Assembly (NCBI GenBank): GCA_017649745.1
Contig: JAGCGE010000213.1
Location: 1-11,787 of the forward strand
DNA: 11,787 nucleotides
From: Clostridiales bacterium
GTDB taxonomy: Bacteria; Bacillota_A; Clostridia; Saccharofermentanales; Saccharofermentanaceae
Direction of reading: 5' to 3'
Shown here piece after piece: positions 1 to 3,918 of this stretch. Position numbers and translations under genes: made by a program. The number at the start of each line of letters is the position of its first letter. Positions within the stretch are counted from its first letter, which is position 1. Below the pieces are notes generated by a model. The model saw only the letters and a list, made by a program, of their open reading frames with translations, did no database searches and had not been told where the DNA came from.

Positions 1-10
1 CCTTCTCCAT
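1..10 (-). other. possible start of a further gene leaving the window
   Basis: Directly after the TGA of the 67-aa gene, the minus strand reads TGATCAAAATGGAGAAGG. This matches the leader TGATCAAAATG found at three convincing late-gene starts (near 8114, 8374 and 9005). An ATG at 10-8 could open a gene coupled to its upstream neighbour. Against this, no clear Shine-Dalgarno sequence precedes it, and every other gene in this array is followed by a terminator instead. Only three codons are visible. Confidence 0.25.
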
Positions 11-15
11 TTTGA

Positions 16-219
16 TCAGAATATTCCGTCTTTAGATTCGATTATAGAATCAAAACTATTTGCTGTCGTGAGCCCCATCACGGCGAACATAAATAACGTA
101 GCTATACCCTTTCCTATGCCCACTATTAAATATTTAAATATCAAGCATAGTAATAGTATTAAGCCCGCTATAAGTCCCATGATATGGTCCATTATCTTCG
201 CTAATATTTTGTTTTCCAT
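16..219 (-). CDS. small membrane protein, 67 aa (array gene 8)
   Basis: I do not recognise the family. The ATG at 219 is preceded by AAAGGAGG at good spacing, and this start was chosen over an upstream in-frame ATG near 294 that lacks a ribosome site and lies across the promoter. The protein starts with MENKILAKIMD, then has a long hydrophobic stretch at residues 13-37 (GLIAGLILLLCLIFKYLIVG) and a second at about 39-52, ending in a polar tail. It probably spans the membrane once or twice. It is the last of eight single-gene units that share one promoter-like element; its element is at 252-280. The stop is TGA. No terminator is visible because the window ends 15 nt later. The role is unknown; a membrane-acting phage accessory protein is inference. 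Confidence 0.8.
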   Translation of the reverse strand: MENKILAKIMDHIMGLIAGLILLLCLIFKYLIVGIGKGIATLFMFAVMGLTTANSFDSIIESKDGIF

Positions 220-251
220 AAAGTTCCTCCTTTGTTTTATTTGGAATATTC

Positions 252-280
252 TTCCGTATAAGAGAATGTAATATATGCGA
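252..280 (-). promoter_or_regulatory. 29-bp promoter-like element, copy 1
   Basis: This is one of eight copies with identical length and spacing. Read on the minus strand the consensus is TCGCA-TATAT-TACA-YNNN-CTTATA-YG-RRAGAA. TCGCA, TACA and TTATA are the best-kept blocks. Here TTATA is followed by CGG and then GGAAGAATATTCC (255-243), which can form a GGAA/TTCC stem at the presumed mRNA 5' end. The element lies between the terminator of the gene before and the ribosome site of the 67-aa gene. There is no TTGACA box at sigma-70 spacing. Confidence 0.75.
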
Positions 281-285
281 TTTGT

Positions 286-317
286 GAAAAACAAAAGGAG
301 CTGTGTTTCAAGCTCCT
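286..317 (-). terminator. terminator of the 92-aa gene
   Basis: On the minus strand AGGAGCT (317-311), loop TGAAACAC, AGCTCCT (302-296), followed by TTTTGTTTTT. A 7-bp perfect stem plus a T-rich tract is a standard intrinsic terminator. The loop is shared with four other terminators of the array whose stems differ. Confidence 0.85.
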
Positions 318-328
318 CCTATTTGGAT

Positions 329-607
329 TCAATCCTTTATACCTGATTCTTTATAGGCTAAATCACGAATTATTCTCACATTGCGCATATCGTTATTACG
401 TATTTGTTCCATCGTCTCTATGCATTTTATCAGAATTATTTTCTTCACCTCCATTGTTGTTTTATCGTTGTATTCTTCGGGAATATTCCCGATTTTACAT
501 TGATAATAAACTTCTTTAAGTTTATCAAATTCTTCCTTCATTTTCATAGTATATTCTGCTTTTTCAATAACATAACCCCGATTATAATAATGTCTAAACT
601 TTGCCAT
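329..607 (-). CDS. unknown 92-aa charged helical protein (array gene 7)
   Basis: No family recognised. The ATG at 607 follows TTAAGGAGGACTAAATT, a strong ribosome site. The product is soluble, rich in Lys and Glu, and probably mostly helical: residues 20-36 (MKMKEEFDKLKEVYYQC) and 50-84 look amphipathic. It starts MAKF, close to the MTKF of the next gene upstream, and both genes end in IKD because their last three codons, stop and 3' region are the same repeated sequence (ATAAAGGATTGAATCC). This suggests the cassette repeat extends into the coding ends. It has its own promoter-like element (643-671) and terminator (286-317). A small soluble inhibitor or adaptor is possible but nothing in the sequence proves it. 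Confidence 0.8.
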   Translation of the reverse strand: MAKFRHYYNRGYVIEKAEYTMKMKEEFDKLKEVYYQCKIGNIPEEYNDKTTMEVKKIILIKCIETMEQIRNNDMRNVRIIRDLAYKESGIKD

Positions 608-642
608 AATTTAGTCCTCCTTAAATATAATTTTTGGATTTT

Positions 643-671
643 CTCCATATAAGAAGGTGTAATATATGCGA
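643..671 (-). promoter_or_regulatory. 29-bp promoter-like element, copy 2
   Basis: Same layout as the other copies and identical to the copy at 1040-1068. After CTTATAT the transcript would begin GGAGAAAATCC (646-636), a GGA/TCC mini-hairpin with a GAAAA loop. The initiating stretch TATATGGAGA resembles the TATAGGGAGA of T7 promoters. It serves the 92-aa gene. Confidence 0.75.
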
Positions 672-677
672 TATGTG

Positions 678-708
678 AAAAATAAAAGGAGCTGTGTTTC
701 AAGCTCCT
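678..708 (-). terminator. terminator of the 94-aa gene
   Basis: AGGAGCT / TGAAACAC / AGCTCCT on the minus strand (708-687), followed by TTTATTTTT. It is the same hairpin as at 296-317, including about 20 nt of identical sequence before it, so the two units share their 3' ends. Confidence 0.85.
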
Positions 709-719
709 CCTATTTGGAT

Positions 720-1004
720 TCAATCCTTTATGTACATTTTTGGGATTTCTCTTAACAAATATAATTCCGCAACGCTGTTATGTACGTAGTCGTAATACGC
801 CTGTTTTATAGCGTCAAATATGCCATCTATTTCCTCTTCCGTATACCCCCCTAAATAGGGATGATCCATGATCTTATACATATCAATGTCTTCTCCCTTT
901 TTGTTCAGTATAAACGTATCATTGAGTTTTCTAATGGCGTCCTCCCAACGCCTAAAATTATCGTATAACTCCATTCTTGTCACAGTGCCATTGAACTTTG
1001 TCAT
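720..1004 (-). CDS. unknown 94-aa acidic protein (array gene 6)
   Basis: No family recognised. The ATG at 1004 follows AAAGGAGGAATTATT. The product is soluble and acidic, with predicted helices at about residues 11-30 (MELYDNFRRWEDAIRKLNDT), 56-71 (EEEIDGIFDAIKQAYY) and 74-85, and a turn around HPYLGGYT at 48-55. Aromatic residues are frequent. This is the longest product of the array. Its final codons (IKD, TGA) and 3' hairpin are shared with the 92-aa gene, pointing to duplication of a common cassette backbone or to recombination at conserved flanks. It is transcribed from its own element at 1040-1068. Function unknown. Confidence 0.8.
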   Translation of the reverse strand: MTKFNGTVTRMELYDNFRRWEDAIRKLNDTFILNKKGEDIDMYKIMDHPYLGGYTEEEIDGIFDAIKQAYYDYVHNSVAELYLLREIPKMYIKD

Positions 1005-1039
1005 AATAATTCCTCCTTTAAAATATAATTTTGGATTTT

Positions 1040-1068
1040 CTCCATATAAGAAGGTGTAATATATGCGA
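1040..1068 (-). promoter_or_regulatory. 29-bp promoter-like element, copy 3
   Basis: All 29 bases match the copy at 643-671, and the identity continues downstream through the GGA/TCC mini-hairpin (1043-1033) to near the ribosome site. It serves the 94-aa gene. Confidence 0.75.
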
Positions 1069-1075
1069 TATGTTA

Positions 1076-1106
1076 AAAGGAAAAGAGGCTGTGTTTCAAG
1101 CCTCTT
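1076..1106 (-). terminator. terminator of the first 57-aa membrane gene
   Basis: Minus strand AAGAGGCT (1106-1099), loop TGAAACAC, AGCCTCTT (1090-1083), then TTCCTTTTAAC. The T tract is interrupted. Stem bases differ from the AGGAGCT type in paired fashion while the loop is unchanged. A small TTCCAAGGAA palindrome precedes it. Confidence 0.8.
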
Positions 1107-1114
1107 CCTTGGAA

Positions 1115-1288
1115 TTAATTCTTTTTATGTCGTTTGTCTGGTTCCGTGATATAGATTAAAATATCCATCATCACGTATACCGAAATGATTGTGCACGCCC
1201 ATGTACACACCCAATTAATAATTGGTATACTGTATAGGTATGCAAACCAATCCGATATAATGATTATAAATTCTTTTAATTCATTCAT
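1115..1288 (-). CDS. small membrane protein, 57 aa (array gene 5)
   Basis: No known family. The ATG at 1288 follows AAGGAGGTTCAT. The product (MNELKEFIIIISDWFAYLYS at residues 1-20) has hydrophobic segments at about 7-23 and 31-46, then a short basic tail ending TEPDKRHKKN. Residues 44-50 read LIYITEP, and the next upstream 57-aa gene has LIYVTEP at almost the same place, so the two are probably diverged duplicates. Both proteins would place a charged tail on one side of the membrane. The gene sits between its own promoter-like element (1320-1348) and terminator (1076-1106). Function unknown. Confidence 0.7.
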   Translation of the reverse strand: MNELKEFIIIISDWFAYLYSIPIINWVCTWACTIISVYVMMDILIYITEPDKRHKKN

Positions 1289-1319
1289 ATGAACCTCCTT
1301 TAATGATTATCGGAATTTC

Positions 1320-1348
1320 TTCCGTATAAGAGAATGTAATATCTGCGA
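1320..1348 (-). promoter_or_regulatory. 29-bp promoter-like element, copy 4
   Basis: Minus strand starts TCGCAGATATTACATT and has CTTATA at the fixed distance. The predicted 5' end CGGAAGAAATTCCG (1324-1311) forms a 5-bp stem closed by a GAAA tetraloop, the best of the 5' hairpins. It serves the 57-aa gene at 1115-1288. Confidence 0.75.
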
Positions 1349-1383
1349 AAAATAAAAAGAAAATGGCTGTGGTTAAGCCATTT
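1347..1383 (-). terminator. terminator overlapping the end of a 57-aa gene
   Basis: Minus strand AAATGGCT (1383-1376), loop TAACCAC, AGCCATTT (1368-1361), then TCTTTTTATTTTT. The TAA stop of the upstream gene is the first triplet of the loop, so its last residues (MA) are encoded inside the hairpin. Translation to the stop would reach into the terminator stem. Confidence 0.85.
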
Positions 1384-1546
1384 CTTCTGTTGTCAAGATC
1401 TCTTCAGTCTTCTTGGGTTCTGTGACATAGATTAATAAATTTGCTAACGATGCTGCCAATATAAAGCAACATATCGAGTGCAGGATTCCTACACTAAATA
1501 TGTATCCTATTATTGTTATAGCATTTATTATCATTTTAATTTTCAT
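1373..1546 (-). CDS. small membrane protein, 57 aa (array gene 4)
   Basis: No known family. Two nearby ATGs exist (GGAGAATGACTATG); the second, at 1546, has proper spacing from AAAGGAG and is used here. The N-terminus MKIKMIINAITIIGYIFSVG leads into hydrophobic stretches at about residues 5-20 and 24-40, with a CC pair at 26-27. The tail is polar (LIYVTEPKKTEEILTTEEMA at 38-57). The LIY-TEP segment matches the neighbouring 57-aa protein. The final EEMA is also the end of the 44-aa gene at 2115-2249, because those codons lie within the shared terminator sequence. Function unknown; a bitopic or two-helix membrane peptide is the most that can be said. Confidence 0.7.
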   Translation of the reverse strand: MKIKMIINAITIIGYIFSVGILHSICCFILAASLANLLIYVTEPKKTEEILTTEEMA

Positions 1547-1581
1547 AGTCATTCTCCTTTAATAACATTTTTGAGATTCTT

Positions 1582-1610
1582 TCTCATATAAGTATATGTA
1601 AATTTTGCGA
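1582..1610 (-). promoter_or_regulatory. 29-bp promoter-like element, copy 5
   Basis: One of the more diverged copies in its middle (TCGCAAAATTTACATATACTTATATGAGA on the minus strand) but with identical spacing. It leads into GAGAAAGAATCTC (1585-1573), a GAGA/TCTC stem: different bases from the GGAA/TTCC stems but again paired. It serves the 57-aa gene at 1373-1546. Confidence 0.7.
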
Positions 1611-1620
1611 TACGCGAAAA

Positions 1621-1651
1621 TATAAAAAGAAGAGGGTGTGTTTCAACCCTC
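1621..1651 (-). terminator. terminator overlapping the end of the 28-aa gene
   Basis: Minus strand GAGGGT (1651-1646), loop TGAAACAC, ACCCTC (1637-1632), then TTCTTTTTATA. The TGA that begins the loop is the stop codon of the 28-aa ORF. This is a third stem sequence around the same loop. Confidence 0.8.
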
Positions 1652-1729
1652 ATCTCTTATCCAACCTTCTAAAGCGATAGTGAATATCACTTTGAAAATG
1701 TTGGAACAAATGAATTCCATTATTTTCAT
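1643..1729 (-). CDS. 28-aa microprotein (array gene 3)
   Basis: This ORF is far below usual annotation cut-offs. The case for it is context: it sits exactly where the other genes sit, between a 29-bp element (1756-1784) and a terminator (1621-1651), and its ATG at 1729 follows AAAGGAGAATGACT, the same leader as the 57-aa gene at 1373-1546. The product begins MKIMEFICSNIFKVIFTIAL and ends EGWIRDEG. It could form one hydrophobic or amphipathic helix at about residues 4-20 with an acidic tail, as small membrane-active peptides do. The stop TGA lies in the loop of its own terminator. It may alternatively be a decayed remnant of a longer membrane gene. Function unknown. Confidence 0.55.
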   Translation of the reverse strand: MKIMEFICSNIFKVIFTIALEGWIRDEG

Positions 1730-1755
1730 AGTCATTCTCCTTTCCTTATAGGTTT

Positions 1756-1784
1756 TCTCATATAATAATATGTAATATATGCGA
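1756..1784 (-). promoter_or_regulatory. 29-bp promoter-like element, copy 6
   Basis: Minus strand TCGCATATATTACATATTATTATATGAGA. It has ATTATA where the others have CTTATA. The 5' stretch GAGAAAACC lacks the usual immediate hairpin; only CCTATAAGG (1752-1744) can pair weakly. It serves the 28-aa ORF. Confidence 0.65.
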
Positions 1785-1815
1785 AAAATAAAAGAGGCTG
1801 TGTTTCAAGCCTCTT
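1785..1815 (-). terminator. terminator of the 66-aa gene
   Basis: Minus strand AAGAGGCT (1815-1808), loop TGAAACAC, AGCCTCTT (1799-1792), then TTATTTTTC. It is the same stem as at 1083-1106, also preceded by TTCCAAGGAA. Confidence 0.85.
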
Positions 1816-1824
1816 CCTTGGAAG

Positions 1825-2025
1825 TTATCCTATTTTTCTTAAGTTCATCTTAAATTCATCGATCATTTTTGTAATGCCTTTGTCACACCCCAACATAGTG
1901 CATCTCGGAATCTGCACGACTGTTATACCAGCTAAGCCTATATAGCTTATTGCTGTAAATATTGTCGTAATCGTTCCTACAATTCCTCCTATGAGGGAAT
2001 CAAAGAATTTCTTTACATGATACAT
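1825..2025 (-). CDS. small membrane protein, 66 aa (array gene 2)
   Basis: Family not recognised. The start is placed at the ATG at 2025, preceded by TTTAAGGAGGACTTAAAC. A longer frame open to 2145 is rejected because it would run back through the promoter-like element and the terminator of the previous unit. The product has a Gly/Ile/Thr-rich hydrophobic segment at residues 11-38 (LIGGIVGTITTIFTAISYIG and on) and a Cys pair (RCTMLGC, 41-47). The C-terminus is basic (KGITKMIDEFKMNLRKIG). It probably crosses the membrane once. It has its own element (2059-2087) and terminator (1785-1815). Function unknown. Confidence 0.75.
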   Translation of the reverse strand: MYHVKKFFDSLIGGIVGTITTIFTAISYIGLAGITVVQIPRCTMLGCDKGITKMIDEFKMNLRKIG

Positions 2026-2058
2026 GTTTAAGTCCTCCTTAAATATAATTGGAATTTC

Positions 2059-2087
2059 TTCCATATAAGGCGATGTAATATGTGCGA
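2059..2087 (-). promoter_or_regulatory. 29-bp promoter-like element, copy 7
   Basis: Minus strand starts TCGCACATATTACATCG, with CTTATATGG at the fixed spacing. The presumed 5' end GGAAGAAATTCC (2062-2051) forms a GGAA/TTCC stem with a GAAA loop. It serves the 66-aa gene. Confidence 0.75.
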
Positions 2088-2125
2088 AAAAAAATAAAAA
2101 GAAAATGGCTGTGGTTAAGCCATTT
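2086..2125 (-). terminator. terminator overlapping the end of the 44-aa gene
   Basis: Minus strand AAATGGCT (2125-2118), loop TAACCAC, AGCCATTT (2110-2103), then TCTTTTTATTTTTTTT, a long T tract. The TAA stop of the gene opens the loop. The hairpin is the same as at 1361-1383. Confidence 0.85.
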
Positions 2126-2249
2126 CTTCGTCGAGAAGTTTCCATAACCTCTCTCGTTCAGCATTATATTCATCATAGCCGATCTGATAAGTCACAAACT
2201 TCACCTTTAATATGTGAAGCTTTATTGTTATCATTAGTTCTATTAACAT
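2115..2249 (-). CDS. unknown 44-aa protein (array gene 1)
   Basis: First gene of the array in the direction of transcription. The ATG at 2249 follows AAAGGAGGAATTATT; a longer frame to 2297 would cross the promoter-like element and is rejected. The N-terminal half (MLIELMITIKLHILKVKFVT, residues 1-20) is hydrophobic with scattered basic residues, which could be a membrane-associated helix or a beta-rich core. The C-terminal half (YDEYNAERERLWKLLDEEMA) is a charged helix. The last residues EEMA are coded by the terminator stem and recur in the 57-aa gene at 1373-1546. Its element is at 2282-2310. Function unknown. Confidence 0.7.
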   Translation of the reverse strand: MLIELMITIKLHILKVKFVTYQIGYDEYNAERERLWKLLDEEMA

Positions 2250-2281
2250 AATAATTCCTCCTTTGTTTTGGTTTGGTTCTT

Positions 2282-2310
2282 TCTCATATAAGAGCATGTA
2301 TATTTTGCGA
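2282..2310 (-). promoter_or_regulatory. 29-bp promoter-like element, copy 8 (first of the array)
   Basis: Minus strand TCGCAAAATATACATGCTCTTATATGAGA. It is the most upstream copy and has no array terminator before it, only a T-rich stretch (TATTTTATTTTTTTTCGC). The 5' stretch GAGAAAGAACC has no clear hairpin. It serves the 44-aa gene. Confidence 0.7.
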
Positions 2311-2396
2311 GCGAAAAAAAATAAAATAGAGTGTATTGTATTTCGGTGTATGAGTTCAATGTACGATAATTTTAGAGTGTAGGAATAAAGTATAAA

Positions 2397-2443
2397 CGTA
2401 ATACCCCTACCTACGTTTTGATGAGAAGTAAGTAGGGGTTACG
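2397..2443 (-). terminator. long hairpin, probable end of the late operon
   Basis: CGTAA-(TA)-CCCCTACCTAC on the left pairs with GTAAGTAGGGGTTACG on the right: about 16 bp with a 2-nt bulge and one G-U pair in the minus-strand RNA. The loop is about 13 nt and contains TCAAAAC. The tract after it on the minus strand (TTTATACTTTATTCC) is only moderately T-rich, so it may be a terminator, a processing-stable 3' end, or both. Confidence 0.6.
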
Positions 2444-2475
2444 CTTGTGTATCAGTCTACAAAACGTGGCACAAA

Positions 2476-2520
2476 GTCTAAATATAAAGAGAAAGCCTCT
2501 AATACTTTACCGCTTTAGAC
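2476..2520. other. nested inverted repeat, possible structured RNA
   Basis: GTCTAAA (2476-2482) is exactly complementary to TTTAGAC (2514-2520). Between them AGAG and CTCT can pair around AAAGC. Together these give a hairpin on a stem in the 3' region of the late operon. It is small, so chance is possible. Confidence 0.35.
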
Positions 2521-2562
2521 CGACAGTGACATATTTAGTGTAGTAACTTGATAATGTGTAAC

Positions 2563-2590
2563 CTTGTAACTTAAAACTTGTAACTTAAAA
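2563..2590. repeat. 14-bp perfect tandem repeat
   Basis: CTTGTAACTTAAAA occurs twice end to end just after the last late gene. A partial relative (GTAACTTGATAATG) lies just before it. No function is evident; it could be a slippage duplication. Confidence 0.8.
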
Positions 2591-2626
2591 GTCCAAGATT
2601 ATCGTGCTCTGGGAAATATAACGTAC

Positions 2627-2974
2627 TTAAGACGATCTTGAAGCCGTCTTATCACCCTGCACATTTATTCTCCATTCCAGCATGTCGATCTGATCCTGTA
2701 TAGAATTGCTAAGACCGCCACCAGTAGGAGGATCAAACAACTGTCTTACTCTGAGATAAATATAAGTCTGTATCATATTAAGATCAGGACCATCATAAAA
2801 CTCAGACCAAGTAGCTGTATCATCAGAAATATAAAAGTTATCAGTACCAACACCTAACTGGTTAACGATACTGATAGCAGTGTTTATATGAACGATGAGG
2901 TCAGTGTCGAAATGCTCGTACCCTTCGGCACTACCGCCAATCATCTTTTTAATAGTACCTAAGATACTATCCAT
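2627..2974 (-). CDS. probable head-tail connector-like phage protein, 115 aa
   Basis: Start at the ATG at 2974, after GTGAGGTGTTCAAA. The product begins MDSILGTIKKMIG, then has helical segments with DTDLIVHINTAISIVNQLGV at about residues 24-43 and IQTYIYLRVRQLFDPP around 69-84, ending in a helix with DMLEWRINVQGDK. The all-helical plan with a central YIYLRVR-LFDPP segment matches small proteins of Firmicutes phages usually placed with head-tail connectors or adaptors. Such proteins join the portal ring to the tail. It is the last gene of the late operon, 23 nt after the Tyr/Ser-rich gene. The assignment rests on recalled family resemblance and context, not on a catalytic motif. Confidence 0.6.
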   Translation of the reverse strand: MDSILGTIKKMIGGSAEGYEHFDTDLIVHINTAISIVNQLGVGTDNFYISDDTATWSEFYDGPDLNMIQTYIYLRVRQLFDPPTGGGLSNSIQDQIDMLEWRINVQGDKTASRSS

Positions 2975-2997
2975 TTTGAACACCTCACGATAATGTA

Positions 2998-3429
2998 TTA
3001 GCCGTTAAGCTTATTCATGCACATCCTGATTGCTTCACGCTCTTTCTCAGTCTGAGCCATTTTGAGCATGTCCTCAAGACGATACATGAGTTCGCCACGA
3101 CCATCATGCTGACTACTGCCATTTTGAGCATATGCATAACTGTTATAGCTGTTTTCATAGCTCATATTGGGCATATAGGGAGCAGGCATAGGGTAACCCA
3201 TAGAACGACCGTCAGCATAGCTATTATAGCTGCGATTACGTCTATAACTGTTGCCCTCATCGCGCGAATATTTACTATCTTCCATAGCGCAAATGGTATC
3301 AATGCACTTTATAGCGTGTGAAAGCTTATCGATATGATCCAGCTTCTCAGCAGTAAGCGTCTTTTCGTCAGACAGCATCTCGAGCTCACGCATCAGCTTT
3401 TCTCGGAGCTCATAAATCTTATTGCTCAT
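2998..3429 (-). CDS. Tyr/Ser/Asn-rich phage protein of unknown function, 143 aa
   Basis: The ATG at 3429 follows AAAGGAGTTCAAA. Three parts can be seen. Residues 1-52 form charged helices (LREKLMRELEMLSDEKTL and on to AIKCIDTICAMED). Residues 53-107 are a disordered stretch rich in Tyr, Ser, Asn and Arg (SYRRNRSYNSYADGRSMGYP, then PAPYMPNMSYENSYNSYAYA). Residues 110-143 are again helical (GELMYRLEDMLKMAQTEKER). Proteins with this helix-linker-helix plan are common in the structural region of Firmicutes phages and have no established role. The position between a jelly-roll-like and a connector-like gene suggests a virion or assembly part. The linker could be a flexible tether. Two TGCTCAAAAT copies lie inside the gene. 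Confidence 0.7.
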   Translation of the reverse strand: MSNKIYELREKLMRELEMLSDEKTLTAEKLDHIDKLSHAIKCIDTICAMEDSKYSRDEGNSYRRNRSYNSYADGRSMGYPMPAPYMPNMSYENSYNSYAYAQNGSSQHDGRGELMYRLEDMLKMAQTEKEREAIRMCMNKLNG

Positions 3430-3443
3430 TTTGAACTCCTTTC

Positions 3444-3905
3444 TTATCTCGACATCAGAAGATCAGGACGAGATATTACAATATTTGCATTTTGAACAAG
3501 TATTGGCTGATCGCTAGTATTCACTATTGACAGTGTTTCACAGCAACCTCTCCATATCTGAGCATTTACTGCACAAGATACATTGAAATATTCCTCGACA
3601 GCTGCAGGAGTGACTATCATAGTGCTCGAAGGTATAACCGAACCGTCTATAGCCAGAGCAAGACTGATTTCTTCTACCGTACCGCCTGTAGAAATAGCGA
3701 TATTAGCCCCAAACATACAAAGGTATTCTGCTGATTTTGAACAACATCCACAAGGCATCTGAGGAACATAACCTCTAAGGAGAAAGCTACCACTACCGTC
3801 ACGATGGCGAACCAAGCCTCTCGTGCAAGGAACCGGTGCCTCTGTAAATATCACAGAACCATTAGAAGCTACAGTCTGAACAGCATTTGCCGAATATTCA
3901 GCCAT
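3444..3905 (-). CDS. probable beta-rich virion protein (jelly-roll-like), 153 aa
   Basis: The ATG at 3905 follows AAGGAGGTGTTCTGA. The sequence is almost all short beta segments: SNGSVIFTEAPVPC (14-27), LVRHRDGSGSFLLRG (31-45), ANIAISTGGTVEEISLALAI (68-87), STMIVTPAAVEEYFNVSC, LSIVNTSDQPILVQNANIVI (125-144). The alternation of strands with Gly/Asn turns and the ending NTS-QPILVQNA-I are typical of a widespread Firmicutes phage family. It resembles trimeric jelly-roll head fibres or decoration proteins in look, but I cannot confirm the fold. Cysteines cluster (CGCCSKSAEYLC at 52-63, CC at 121-122), unusual for a phage structural protein and possibly cross-linking or metal-binding. It sits 13 nt before the Tyr/Ser-rich gene on the same transcript. 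Confidence 0.6.
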   Translation of the reverse strand: MAEYSANAVQTVASNGSVIFTEAPVPCTRGLVRHRDGSGSFLLRGYVPQMPCGCCSKSAEYLCMFGANIAISTGGTVEEISLALAIDGSVIPSSTMIVTPAAVEEYFNVSCAVNAQIWRGCCETLSIVNTSDQPILVQNANIVISRPDLLMSR

Positions 3906-3918
3906 TCAGAACACCTCC

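Larger units (their letters stand above)
2311..2626. other. gene-free spacer between the late operon and the small-gene array
   Basis: No ORF with a ribosome site is visible on either strand. The spacer holds the long hairpin at 2397-2443, a second foldable segment at 2476-2520, where GTCTAAA pairs with TTTAGAC around an inner AGAG/CTCT hairpin, and a 14-bp tandem repeat at 2563-2590. It could carry a small RNA or the late operon's 3' untranslated region. I see no tRNA and no 29-bp element within it. Confidence 0.6.

Noticed and set aside
68..271. Open frames on the plus strand throughout the window (for example 68-271, 404-652, 868-1059, 9083-9418)
   Set aside because: They lie opposite well-supported minus-strand genes, lack ribosome sites and have shadow-like compositions. 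No plus-strand gene is supported.
252..280. Ordinary sigma-70 promoter
   Set aside because: No TTGACA-like box lies 16-18 nt before TTATAY. The conserved TCGCA and TACA blocks are at the wrong places, and the best-kept bases do not match sigma-70 rules.
1825..2145. 106-aa version of the 66-aa gene, 60-aa version of the 44-aa gene (to 2297) and 92-aa version of the 67-aa gene (to 294)
   Set aside because: These longer frames read through the promoter-like elements (the first also through a terminator) and have no ribosome site; the shorter starts follow AGGAGG at normal spacing.
243..2310. CRISPR array or iteron-type replication origin
   Set aside because: The repeats are 200 to 400 nt apart, and the intervals are ORFs with ribosome sites and terminators rather than equal spacers. 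Position between terminator and ribosome site fits promoters.
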